Source: Certhia americana (lineage: Eukaryota > Chordata > Aves > Passeriformes > Certhiidae). From it: DNA of 64,000 nucleotides. The stretch is taken from contig JAGMWU010000077.1 of assembly GCA_018697195.1 (NCBI GenBank), positions 62,001 to 126,000 on the forward strand. Direction: 5' to 3'. Within the stretch, counting starts at the first letter, position 1; the number at the start of each line of letters is the position of its first letter. The notes under the pieces were generated by a model. The model worked only from the letters and a program-made list of their open reading frames with translations. It did not search any database and was not told where the DNA came from. Positions 1 through 12,820 of the stretch are shown piece after piece. The translations under genes were made by a program, and so were the position numbers.

Positions 1-550
1 CTGCTCTCAGCACCAGGCTCACAGGTAACCGGGACACCGGGTGGTGGCTGCAGGACACAGCGCTGCAGGGTCGGGGCTGCTTCTGCTCGGTGGAACAGCA
101 GTGCTGACCTCTGCAGGCAAGGGAAAAGGCTTTAAAGAGCTAAATATTTTCTGAGTTACTACAGAATCTAATGGGGATTGATTCAGACCCTACACTCGAC
201 ACTGAGTCATGTCTGGTGAGTTAGCTCATTTTTCCCCTCTCATGGAAAGTTCTTTGGTAAAGTTCTTTGCTGGTTCAGGAATAAGATTTTTTTTTCCCCA
301 CCTTAAGGATTTTTGTAATAGATGAAGTTGACCACACAAATACATGGCTCTGGGCTTAAACCTTTGCTTAAGTGCTTAGCTTTGTACCTAAAATCTGTGT
401 CAAGTCAATGGGACAACTTGTGTCCAATAATTTAAACACTTAAATGTGTTGAACATGTTCCAACCTCATCTGCTTCTGTTCTCCTATTTGGTTCAATACC
501 TCCTGCAAGTCCTTTCCCATGGTGGATTTACAAAAGTCTTTTCCCTTTAG
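1..550 (+). other. Probable KANK4 intron at left window edge
   Basis: No supported exon. A possible GT donor follows position 24, and the 24 bases before it could be the end of the preceding KANK4 exon: read in the phase needed by the next exon they contain no stop. This is too short to call. The rest looks like ordinary unique intronic sequence, with no recognisable repeat, ending at the TTTCCCTTTAG acceptor before position 551. Confidence 0.4.
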
Positions 551-638
551 ATGCAAACCCTCCGAAGATTTCCTTGCTGCCTGCCAGCTCCTCAGTGAAC
601 ACCTCCCAGAAATCAGAAGCACAAGCAGCAAACATCTG
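551..638 (+). CDS. KANK4: KANK4 exon, helical segment before the ankyrin repeats
   Basis: An 88-bp exon between the acceptor TTTCCCTTTAG and the donor GTACAG. It starts with one base completing a split codon and ends on a codon boundary, matching the phase of the next exon. It reads CKPSEDFLAACQLLSEHL and then a Ser/Thr-rich stretch. The pattern (acidic residue, hydrophobic, then A-C-x-L-L-x-x-H) resembles the segment of KANK1/2 just N-terminal to the EWFxVSS motif. It has no start codon of its own and is far shorter than a typical open reading frame. Identification rests on family resemblance plus phase compatibility. Confidence 0.65.
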
Positions 639-2773
<2,135 letters not shown>

Positions 2774-3386
2774 TAATTTGGGTTCCTTACCTTCCATTGC
2801 AGCGCCAGGCTGAGGCTCGGCAGCAGGTATGGGCTTGGAGTTGCTGCTTCCCAAATGTTCCGAGAGCTGAGCTGCAGTTTGGACAGCCAGCAGCACTCTG
2901 GGAAGGGATGTGACAGCTGGGGGAAATGGAGAAACTGAAAAAGGCCGAATATTTTGCAAACCTGAGGTAAAAATCAGAAGTGGCAGCAGGGAGGAGCAGC
3001 GAGGGGTGAACCCCAGGGCATGGGAGCCCCAGGTTTGCTGGTGAGCTTCATCAGAGTCACACATTTTGGTTTAGAGATGAGAGTGCTCTCATTCATGTCT
3101 GCTCCCAAACTGCTATAAAAGTTAGTCCAGATCTGAATTAAATTGCCCAGGAGGATTTGGGGAGCCCACATTTGGGGGTAGCTGGGCAGTTTGGCCATGC
3201 TGCTGCAAGGACCTTCCACAAGTGAGCTGGTGTCTGTCACAGCACCTGCTGAGCAGCCCCAGTGTGATTTAATAACAACATGCAATAGGATGCAATATTA
3301 ATAGGAATTTTTCTCCTATATGTACCATACAATAATAGAATATTATATTATTATATTATTATATAATACAATAATATACAATGTTG

Positions 3387-3500
3387 TGATATGTGGTTAT
3401 GGGACATGGGTTAGTGGTGGGCTTGGCAGTGCTGGATTAATGGTTGGACTCAGTGATCTTAAAGAGCTTTGCCAATCTAAGTTACTCAATTATTCCATAC
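3387..3500 (+). mobile_element. CR1 LINE 3'-end fragment
   Basis: Contains the typical CR1 words GGGACATGGGTTAGTGGTGG, CTTGGCAGTGCTGG and TTGGACTCAGTGATCTTAAA, followed by a degraded CCAATCTAA. It lies between an A/T-rich patch and an ATT microsatellite, which often forms at CR1 ends. No coding capacity remains. Confidence 0.8.
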
Positions 3501-3509
3501 ATGCTGCTA

Positions 3510-3511
<2 letters not shown>

Positions 3512-3549
<38 letters not shown>

Positions 3550-3563
3550 TACTACTATTATTA
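3512..3563 (+). repeat. ATT trinucleotide microsatellite
   Basis: About 17 ATT units, mostly perfect and decaying to ACT-interrupted units at the right end. It ends about 84 bp before the acceptor of the following KANK4 exon. On the opposite strand it creates a spurious poly-Asn reading frame. Confidence 0.95.
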
Positions 3564-3610
3564 ATGTTGCTATTGGCAGTCTGAGGGAGCAGGGCTGTGG
3601 GAGGAGGTGA

Positions 3611-3877
<267 letters not shown>

Positions 3878-3932
3878 TGAAGGGGCAAAAAATCCTCAGC
3901 TGGGATCTTGTGTTCCAGGCAGCAATCCCTGA

Positions 3933-4378
3933 TGATGTCCAAGGAGCTCCCTGGAGTAGAGGCTGGGCAGAGTTAAAGGATTAAAGCAGGGATTTATTAA
4001 AAATCCTTCCAAGGATGCACCTTGGGCAGTGCGAGAGCCTGGCCAGGGCTACACCCAAGGTGGATCCCAGTCAGGAGTTTTCACACTTTGATCAGTTTTG
4101 GTTCCATTTCCATGTTGGGGTTCATTGTCCAATTCCAGCTCCAGGTTCTGCAGTTCCACCCTCACAGTTTGCTCTCCTCAGTTCTCTGCTGATTGCACTT
4201 TTGGGGCTGAGGCTGCAGCGGTGTCCTTGGTTCTGGGGCTGGACAAGGATTGTTCTGTGTCCTTGGTTCTGGTTCTGGACAAGGATTGTTCTGTGCCCTT
4301 GGTTCTGTGTGCCTGAGCTGTGAGGAGAACTTGCTGACACTTTATGTGAAATTCAGAATTACACACAGAGGCAGTGCA
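3933..4378 (-). mobile_element. Endogenous retrovirus solo LTR (older copy), minus orientation
   Basis: Clearly homologous to 4940-5362. Shared words include TTTATTAAA near the start, TGGGCAGTGC then GAGCCTGGCCAGGGCTA versus GATCCTGGCTGGGCTA, and GTCCTTGGT later. On the minus strand the TTTATT at 3993-3998 reads as an AATAAA poly(A) signal near the 3' end of the LTR, as expected. The outer ends can be placed only roughly. It has no retroviral gene and no obvious target-site duplication. It carries an internal 36-bp tandem repeat, listed separately. Family name cannot be assigned by eye. Confidence 0.65.
4221..4306 (+). repeat. 36-bp tandem repeat inside the LTR
   Basis: About 2.4 copies of a unit beginning GTCCTTGGTTCTGG and running through GGACAAGGATTGTTCTGT. 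The sister LTR at 4940-5362 has only one GTCCTTGGT at the equivalent place, so the expansion is specific to this copy. Confidence 0.85.
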
Positions 4379-4939
4379 GAATCTGGAAAATATGACAGCT
4401 AAACCTCAAGGCATCACTGAGGAGTGGGTTTTAAGTGAAGAAGTGTGATTTCAATCCATTTTCTAATCAGGGCATTGATTTTAGGAGGGTACCCCTGGTT
4501 TTGTGCCATGGATGGGGCAGCCATAGGCTGGGCAGGAGCATCCATCCTAAAAATCCCAGATGAAATCCTGGGCATGTGGAATCAACAGAGCTTCAGCTCC
4601 AAGAAATTAGCAGCAATTAACTGCTCCCTGAGAACAGAGCCTCTCCATGGGGATGTGTGGGATGGGGCTGGGCTGGGAGCGGCTGGAAATTCCTCCTGCT
4701 GGGCCACAGGGCTGCGTTTGGAATTACAGAACTATTTTCTAATTAAACTGTAATTTTATCTGAGACATGCAGGAGGGCAAAGGGGCCAGGCAGAGGCACA
4801 GCTGGGCTGTGTTTGGTGTGGTTGAGGCCCAAAGGGAGGTTTGGGATGGTGACTCACTGTAAAGCAGGGAGGAATGGAGGGAGGGAAGATTTGGGGATGC
4901 AGTAGGGACTCATTTGGGCAGTGATGTCTCACCTCCTCT

Positions 4940-5362
4940 TGATGCCTTGGAAGGCTGACCTGGAACAGAGACTAGACAGAGCAAAAGGAATAAAACAGGT
5001 ATTTATTAAAAGGCCTCAATGGATACAACCTGGGCAGTGCAAGATCCTGGCTGGGCTAAACCCAGGTGAAATCCCAAAATGGTCACAAAAATGGATGAGA
5101 GGTCATGAGGTCCCACACTTCTATAAGTTCTGGTCCATTAGCATATTGGAGTTAATTATCCAATTACAGATTCAGGTTATGAATTCCATCCTCCTTGGTT
5201 TTCTCTCTTCAATTCACTGTTGGTTTTGTTCTTGGGCCTGAAATTTGTTATCAGTTGTCCTTGGTGCTGAGCTAGAAAAGGAACTGGTTTGTCTCCCTAC
5301 TCTGTGAAGAGAGCTTACCAGCACTTAATATGAAGTCCAGAACCACACAGTAGAACAGCACA
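4940..5362 (-). mobile_element. Endogenous retrovirus solo LTR, minus orientation
   Basis: A 423-bp element bounded on the minus strand by TGTGCTGTTC and GGCATCA, fitting the TG...CA rule for LTRs. The minus strand carries AATAAA (TTTATT at 5002-5007) about 60 bases before its 3' end, consistent with the R/U5 layout of a small LTR. It resembles passerine ERV LTRs from memory, but this needs a library search. No gag, pol or env remnants are visible on either side, so it is a solo LTR. It directly abuts the A/T tract that begins at 5361. Confidence 0.7.
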
Positions 5363-5898
5363 AAAAATATATAAAAAAAAAAGGGTATATAAATATATAT
5401 ATATAAATATAAATATATATATAAATAAATAATAAAAATATTTATTGTATATAAAAATAATATAAAAATTAAATATAAATATAAAATATTTAAAGTATAA
5501 AATATTTTAATATAAAATAGTAACATAATATTTTCTATATAAAATATAGAAAAATAAATACAATTAAAATATAAAAATAAATATATAAATATTAAAATAT
5601 AAACCCACATATATATATATAAAAATATAAATAATATAAATATAAAAATATAAATAATAAAAATATATTTAAAATATAATAGAAATAAATATAAAAATGC
5701 ATAATATATAAAAATGTTTTTATAAAATAATGTAAATATATAAATATATAATAATTATAAATAAATTAAAAATATAAATAAATATAAAATATTACCTTTT
5801 ATAGTCTTTAATATAATATATTATATAAATATTTTAAATAAATAAATACAAAAAAATTAAATTAAATTTTTGAAATATAAACCCATATAAAAGCTAGA
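5361..5898. repeat. A/T-only low-complexity tract
   Basis: About 540 bp of nearly pure A and T built from degenerate AAATATAT, ATAAATAA and ATATATAA words, with only scattered G or C. It lies between the LTR and the final KANK4 exon and may have grown from the A-rich end of the LTR insertion. Confidence 0.95.
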
Positions 5899-5924
5899 AG
5901 CTAAGGCCTGTCTGTGTCCTGCAG

Positions 5925-6014
5925 GGTGGGAACTCAGCGCTGTCACTGGCCCACGGGGACATCGCCGAGCTCCTGCGAGCCCACGTCGAGCTCAGCCCCT
6001 CACTCTCGGTGTGA
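5925..6014 (+). CDS. KANK4: KANK4 terminal coding exon, ankyrin repeat 5 and stop
   Basis: 90 bp from the acceptor TGTCCTGCAG to TGA at 6012-6014; it enters at phase 0. It reads GGNSALSLAHGDIAELLRAH and a nine-residue tail, VELSPSLSV. Family members read (D/N)GSxALSIALEAGHxDIAxLLYAH here, so this repeat appears to lack about four residues between ALSLA and HGDIA. The reading frame stays open to a natural stop and the surrounding DIAxLLxAH pattern is intact. This is most likely a real lineage feature, though a sequencing error of a multiple of three cannot be excluded. Confidence 0.88.
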   Translation, partial: GGNSALSLAHGDIAELLRAHVELSPSLSV

Positions 6015-7033
6015 CCTGGAGGGGAGGAGCAGGCAGCACCAGCACAGGGAGCTGGGAGCCAACAGCTCCTCCCTGGAGAGCCCCAAAAGAGCGGGGTCAC
6101 AGCGGGGGAACCCCCCCTGCACTCACCCCTCCTTGCTCACCCCACCCACACCCCTGATCTGCGCCCAGTGCCACCAACACTCCAGACTCTCCCATCTGCT
6201 CCTGCCGGGGCAGATTTGGCAGGTGAGCAGACAAAACGAATGAGAAAAGCACATTAGAACAGCAATACTTAGGTCTTTTGTAACCTGAGGTTATGGGTGT
6301 CCTTTTAATCGACTACTTAACTGTATCTCATTTAACTTGTAAGTTTGTGTCCTAATATTTATTATCAGCTCTTCTGTAAGTAGTGGCAGGCAGCGATTAC
6401 TCAGTGTATGTAACAACAAACACAAGCTGGATGGATTGTGGAAAGCATAAAATCCCATTTATGTTTGCTTATGCCGGTCTGATGTAAGAATTAAAAATTA
6501 ATGCTCTAGGAAAATATTTGAGTATGCCAGACCCAAACACGCAGACATTGTTTTGCCTGGATTTGGAATTACCATATGGCTGTTATTTTTCCCTAATTAA
6601 GTTTGAGCTAAGGGGGGAAGCACAGCCCATTGACAGGCTGGGCATTCCAAGCACTGGAAATCCCAGCAGATTCCCATCACAGGGTGTGGTAATATTGTCC
6701 AAGAGCTCCGTGGAGTGGCTTTGCTGGCAGATGCCTTTTGGAGCAACATTTGCTCTTTGCTTTGCCTCTGCTCAATTTTAATATTCCCAAACTCCCCCTG
6801 TAAAGCCACGCCGTGATTTAGCTGCTGAAATGGGGTCTCCCCCACCATGGAGCACCCACAGGGTCCAGCATCACCTCAAATCAGGTTTTTTTCTTAAATC
6901 ACTCTGCTTCTGACAGAGAGGAAGACAGGGCTCAGGCCTCACTTTTCCAAGGATCCTTGTTTTGCTGCATCAGGACCCACTGGGTGCTCTCCCTTGGCTT
7001 TGGTGGAGCAAACCCAGATCTCCCTGATTAGCT

Positions 7034-7035
<2 letters not shown>

Positions 7036-7069
<34 letters not shown>
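7036..7069 (+). repeat. Poly(T) run, 34 bases
   Basis: An uninterrupted T run on the + strand. There is no retroposon body next to it, so I call it a mononucleotide repeat and not the tail of an element. Confidence 0.95.
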
Positions 7070-7073
<4 letters not shown>

Positions 7074-7323
7074 CAGAAGTAAATTCTGGACCACTCTGTT
7101 TGTTGTTAAGTCAGTTCACATCCTGACAAAATGTCTCTTGTGCTGCCTTGAGCACCCATTCTTGCAGGGAGGGGAGAACAGCCCTGACCTCTGTTTTCCA
7201 TGGAAATCTGCCATCTGCTCAATTTTCTTTCCTTTCCTCACATTTTCAGTCCAGAGCATTCAGTATCTCAAACTTCTATCTGCCTTTTTTAATCTATACC
7301 CCAAAATGCCTCCTTTATGTATA

Positions 7324-7329
7324 AATAAA
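7324..7329 (+). terminator. Candidate KANK4 polyadenylation signal
   Basis: AATAAA inside ATAAATAAAATG. About 17 bases later comes a GT-rich stretch (CTGTGTGTGTTCTTG and then GTGGCTGTGGTG), the expected downstream element. A second AATAAA (about 7692) is an alternative site. Confidence 0.5.
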
Positions 7330-8449
7330 ATGAATTAAACCTTTCCCTGTGTGTGTTCTTGTCCCTGTGGCTGTGGTGACTTCCCACACCTGCACAGCAC
7401 CAAACCAGACATTTTTGAGGTTTTTCTTCAGATCAGTGACACCCTCCCCATCCCCAGGGGGGTCCCTGCACAGATATGGCAAGGTGGGGTTTTCTTTGCA
7501 GGAATTCCCCCCAGTTTGTGTACAAAACCCAGCACAGGCATCTCTGCCAGGCCCAGCTGCAAACAAAAAGAGCCATAACACTATTTTTGGACAGTTTTCA
7601 CTTTTATTTTTTCCCTGACAGCTCTGGATCCACACTTGCAGAGAGTTTTCCTGCTGCTTCCCTGAGGAAGGTGAAAGTTCCAGCTTCAGCAGAATAAATG
7701 TGGGAGATTTTCTGCTAAGCATCAGGGTGGCTTTGGGAAGTGCCTGCCTCGTCCTCAATTTGGGGACAGGGAAGTTAATTTTGGGGTGTGCTGCTGCTTT
7801 GCAGGGAGGCACCAGAGGGTTTGCTGCCTTCCCCTGCCCCCTCCAACCCCCCTTCCCCTCCTGTTCCCATCCCTGCAGCCCAGGCTGGTTAACTGCATCC
7901 CCAGGATGTTTATTTTCATTCCTCTCTGCCCCTCAAACCATCTCAGGGAGGAGCAGCTCCTCTGCTCATGTGGACCCTGTGGGATCACGGATGGGTTGAT
8001 GCAGCCCCTGGCATCTCCCAGTGCCCCAAAATTCCTGCTGTCAAAAGTACCAGATTGCACAAAAAATCATCTGTGGGATCTCAGTGCCACAAAGAGCCAG
8101 AGCCAGCCTTAATTTATATATTCCAATATCACTGTAGAGATCAAACTAAATATAGGCACAAGGAGAAACACACCCCCAGTGCGAGCACTGCGCAGGACAA
8201 ATGGAGACAATTAAGTCACAGCAAGAAAAGGAATTAATCTAATGATCTTTACAGGCTCAGCAGCCAGCAGCTGATCAGCTATGAAGGGAAAGAATGACGA
8301 GGAGCTCGGCTGAACATGATTTTTCCACTCTCCTTATGGGCATTTCCAGTGTGACCCTTTCTTTTGCTGCAAGGAGAGGAGAGGGGGCTCTGTGGGTCTC
8401 ATCTGAAGCACCTCAGTGGTCAGGCAAAACCACTCTGCTCAGCTTTGAC

Positions 8450-8818
8450 AGGATGAGAGAGCTGGGGGTGGAGAAGAGAAGGCTCCAGGGAGAGCTCAGA
8501 GCCCCTGGCAGAGCCTAAAGGGGCTCCAGGAGAGCTGGAGATGGAGTGGGACAAGGGATGGGGGGACAGGACACAGGGAGTGGCTTCCACTGCCAGAGGG
8601 CAGGGATGGATTAGAGATCAGGGATAAACTCTCTGTGATGGTGGGAAGGCCCTGGCACAGGGTGCCCAGGGAAGCTGTGGCTGCCCTGGATCCCTGGAAG
8701 TGTCCAAAGCTAGGCTGGAACAACCTGGGATAGTGGAAGGTGTCCCTGCCCATGGCAGGGGATGGAACTGGATGATCTTTCAAGGTCCCTTCCAGCCCAA
8801 ACCATTCCAGGATCTATC
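8450..8818 (+). mobile_element. CR1 LINE 3'-end copy, about 370 bp
   Basis: One of the best preserved CR1 copies here: GAGAAGGCTCCAGGGAGA, CCACTGCCAGAGGGCAGGGA, GGCCCTGGCACAGGGTGCCC, TGGATCCCTGGAAGTGTCC and CAAGGTCCCTTCCAGCCC in the canonical order, ending ACCATTCCAGGAT. It is 5'-truncated, as usual for CR1, with no ORF2 domain left. Confidence 0.95.
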
Positions 8819-9629
8819 AAAAAAACCCCCCATCTCCTCTTGAGATGATTATCGGCCACAACCTGCCCCCATCAGCAGCTTGGACAGTGTCAGTACAGCA
8901 GCTCTCAGCAGAATTTAATGTTCTTAGAAGAAACAAAAGTCTCAGCAGCAAAGGCAGATTTATTTCTGCAGAGGCAGCGTGTTGGGCACAGCAACTGCTC
9001 CTCTGCTTTAGGGTCTGTGGGGCAAAGCTGGCCCCTGTTCTGTCCCCACAGCTCGCTGTGGAAAGGCCAATTTGCCCTGCTTTTGCCAGGATGGAAGGCA
9101 GTTATCAGCAGGAGTGAGATGGGCCATGATTTCCTTTCCTAGAAACCTGCTGTCACTGTACCCAGGTGTGCCCCTTTTGCAGCACCCCCCTGTTCACAGG
9201 GGAAGAGCCAGCTCACAATTTGGGAGTTTGTCATTCCTGGGCTGGGCTGAGAAGATGAGAGCATCCTCAGAGCATCCCTGGGGGCAGCTCCTCTGGCTGG
9301 GCCTCCAGCCCTGGGCTCAAGGCTGCAGAAATACAATATTTTGTCAACTGCTCCATCTAGTGCCATTTCAGCAGAAAAAGCATCCAGAGCACAACACTCA
9401 GTGCTGGGGCCTGGGCAGTTTTCCCTGCCTGGTCTCTGGAGTGGATCCTTGAGGCTGTGCCAGCACCCAGCTCTGGTCCAGTGCTTACCTTGCAGAGCCA
9501 GAACCAGGAATCTTTACCCTGTTTTTCTCAAAATGGGACTATAAACCCTTACGTGGAAACATCTGCCCTGGAAAACGTAACATTCCTTATGGGCTCTTTC
9601 ACTGATCAGGAATCCTTTAGGTTGTATCA

Positions 9630-9740
9630 GGCTTGAAGCAACCTGGGGTAGTGGAAGGTGTCCCTGTCTGTGGTAGGGGGTGGGGTGGGATGAGCTTTAA
9701 GATTTGTCCCAACCCAAACCATTCTGGGATTCTGTGATCC
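9630..9740 (+). mobile_element. CR1 LINE 3'-terminal fragment
   Basis: GTAGTGGAAGGTGTCCCTG, then GAGCTTTAAGATTTGTCCC and ACCATTCTGGGATTCTGTGA: the terminal 110 bp of CR1, including the 3' octamer-like ATTCTGTG tail. Confidence 0.9.
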
Positions 9741-10595
9741 TAAATAAAGAGGGAGTAAAGAGTTTATGCTGTCACTGCATATTTTCCCTTTTTGTGCAGG
9801 AACTGGGGGTAAATTCTGCTTCACCCCCAGCAGACTTGGGAAGGCAGCAGAGCCCTGAGCCCACCTGGAGAAGGCTGAAAGCAAAGTCAGGGTGACCCTT
9901 GTTCTTTTTCCATTGGGGATGCTGCAGAACACTGATCTCTCTGATTTCCTGCCATCCTAGAAGGTGCAGCAGCTATCACAGGAGTGTGCATTTTGGGGAA
10001 CAAACCCTACTAACAGAGGTAACAATGACCATGGCAGTGTTCCACCAGGACATCAATCCACCCAAATTCCAGACACAGACGTGTGAGCCTATGGAGAAAG
10101 ATGATAATGGAATTATGCATCAATGCTCAGCACAGCTGTAAAAACTGATGTTTTATACATGTGTGACATTAAATTAATTCACTCCAGTGCTTTCAGGCAG
10201 AGGGACATTAACTGCTCCATCCTGGCATAATCACATTACGTCCTCTATGGCTGTCACACTTTCAGGGTGGTAACTGCCATGGGATTAATTACAGGGAATT
10301 TAGGGCATTACAATGATTCCTCATCAGCAGGATAATGAGGTGGAGTCCCTCATCCCTGTAGGCTGACCTGCTGGTCCTACCAGCCCACCCAACATCACCA
10401 CATCATAACCTCGCTATGAGTTGGCCAAGAAATGCCAACAGCCCTGAGATAGTTCCTGGTGCTGTCACTGCCAACAGCAGGTTATTCCACATCTCTCCAG
10501 GTGAGGAAGCTGATGGAAGGACGGCGAACAGCACGTGGCCCTTCTAAAGTAAAGGCTTTGATGCTCAAGCCCTCAAACCAAGGCAGGAGAACCCT

Positions 10596-10660
10596 TAGGA
10601 CAAGAGGAAACAGAGGGAAAGTTTTGCCAGAGGAGGTTTAACTTGGATATCAGAGCAACA
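10596..10660 (+). mobile_element. Possible short CR1 fragment
   Basis: AGGACAAGAGGAAACAG, then TTTTGCCAGAGGAGGTTTAA and TTGGATATCAG match an internal CR1 segment seen better preserved at 28270-28330. Short and diverged. Confidence 0.5.
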
Positions 10661-12820
10661 TCTCATGCAATAGGCTTTTAACACTGACTTAAATTAAAAT
10701 ACAGAATAAAACAAATGCACAACTACTTATGCAACTGAGCTTTATTTAGAACCTCTGAAGTCATAAAATGTTTTACTGATCTACGTAAACATACAATCAG
10801 GAGGTTAAATTGCTTTTTCCCTTGCGCAGAAATAAAGTTTTAAACAAACCAGAGCACCTCCACCCAGACAAGCGTGATGCAAATTAAATTCTCTGCCTTG
10901 GTCCTGCACTTGGAGCATGGTCACTGGTTTATCAATTAGTTGCAATATAATTTCTTTTTTGGCAGGAATATATTCGAACACACAAAGTGCAAATTACAAG
11001 AAGCAGAAAATGTTCTCGCTCCTTCTGAGCAACGAGAAGTGCAAAATGTCTCAGCCCATAAATTCTATTATTTATGTCTATGAACTGCATGTGCATCACA
11101 GGCTAATAAATAGCCGTGTACAACTTCATTGATTAAATGTGGCAACGTCTCAGGGTCGGAATGCAATGGCTATAAAAACACAGGACAGAGGAATCATTCC
11201 CTTTGGTTGATAAATTCCACACATTGCTGCTGAGGGAGCCTCCTCACACCTCACCTTGGACTCCTGCATGCCTCAGATACTTGTGCTACCAAAGCAGTTT
11301 GTTAAGAATTCTCCAGTTTTCTACATCTGGAGATATCCCTGTGCACCTGCAATCAAGACTCCACTCACACCTCACTTGGCAAATCAAACTGGCAATCCAC
11401 TGAAAACGAGAAGTCTCTTCCAGGCACTATTAAGGGAATACCCACCAATGGTTCCAGCAGGCTAAATGCACTTCGTGATTACCTAAAGTTATGGAAAACT
11501 TTTCAAGGAAATAAGAAAAACCCTTTTCCATGAGAACTTATCGCAGCATTCCTGTCTCAGTGTAGTTCACCTCGCTCCAGGACTGGTTCCTGTATGTAAA
11601 ATGGGGAAAACTCCACAAAATTACACAGAACAACTGTACCTTTAAACACCCTCCTGCAATGGTCAGTTATTACACTGCAGATTCAAACTTCTTTCCATTT
11701 TTCACACAAAATGAGCAGCCAATTCTTACCCCGCCCCCCCTTTCATCTCTCCCAGCTACATCACCATTTTAAGTTATGCCAAATAGTCCAAATCAGACTA
11801 GGCTGCTTCCTCCAAACCCCTCTGGATAGGAAGATTAACCCACAATGCCAGGAATCTGCCTGCCAAAGTCATCTGCTAAATCACCAAGGCCACACTCATA
11901 ATCACTGCTTGATGGCTGGGGCATGGAATGAAGTTGGGAACTTTTGGCTGAATATTCCTGCACCCCACCTCCACAGTGTGACTGGCCCAGAGTGGAACCA
12001 GCCTTGGGAAAGTTCCCTGTGGCCTTCAGATCCCAAAAAATTGGCTGGGGGATTCAACTGAGCTGGAGGGGGTTGAGGAACCTCATCCCAAACTGCTGCA
12101 CCTGGCTGTGAGAGATCATCCCAGCACTGCCTGGTAGTGCCTGGTGTTACCCAAAATCGACTCTGGCAGCCCCAAGAGAGGAGAAAACCTCCATGGTCCA
12201 TGAAAGCCTCTTCCTGCACTACCTGATGCTGGGGAGACTCTTGGAAATGTACATCAATTTGCTGATAAGGATGAACTCCATCGAGCAGGAGGGACTGCTC
12301 GCTGTCATTCCTGGAATTACAGGATCACACTCCCAAAGCAAACTTTTTGTCTTCATTAAAGTTTCAGGATGAACAATTATGCTACAGCTTGGCACGACAA
12401 CAACTGCCTTTGTATGCAACATGCCTAGCATATACCAGCACGTTTCTTCTTAAAAAATAGAATTAGAATAGGATGAGCTACGCTGTTGTTGTTCATGCTG
12501 CCTAAATATCTGAAAAGGCTCAAACATTTTAAAAGCCTAAAAAAATAAATTTCCCTCTCCCCTCGTTTATTTTTCATGCTAAAGGCTGCAAATTGACACA
12601 TCACAGTAATTACCTCTGACTAACTTCCACAGACCTACGCAAAGAGATAAACATGAGAAGTTCACATTTGACTATCAGACTTACTGTGCCGAGCACAAAT
12701 AAATTTCCCAGAGGAGAATCTGGTATTTCATCATTTGGAACAGTGGTAATTTAATTACATTGCTAATGTTTTCTGGCATACTTGAAAGAACAATTAGCAT
12801 AAGTAAATCATGAGTGAGAT

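Larger units (their letters stand above)
6015..7350 (+). other. KANK4: Probable KANK4 3' UTR
   Basis: No further open frame follows the stop. The stretch is unique sequence, with A/T-rich AU-element-like patches near 6300-6510 (TAATATTTATTATC) and a 34-base T run at 7036-7069. It reaches a convincing AATAAA at 7324-7329 followed by GT-rich sequence. A 1.3-kb 3' UTR is plausible for this family but is inferred. Confidence 0.5.
7351..12820. other. Intergenic region between converging KANK4 and PATJ
   Basis: About 5.5 kb between the inferred 3' ends. It holds two CR1 copies (8450-8818, 9630-9740) and a faint third (10596-10660). No reading frame here shows protein-family similarity or splice context. 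The 10680-11150 stretch is A/T-rich unique sequence without visible repeats; a conserved element or alternative 3' UTR there cannot be excluded. Confidence 0.6.

Noticed and set aside
1..24. Possible end of the preceding KANK4 exon with a GTAACC donor
   Set aside because: Only 24 bases are visible. Open reading in the required phase is not enough evidence to call an exon.
4379..4939. Interior of a provirus between the two LTRs
   Set aside because: No gag, pol or env-like frames and no primer-binding site evident. The spacer reads as ordinary intron.
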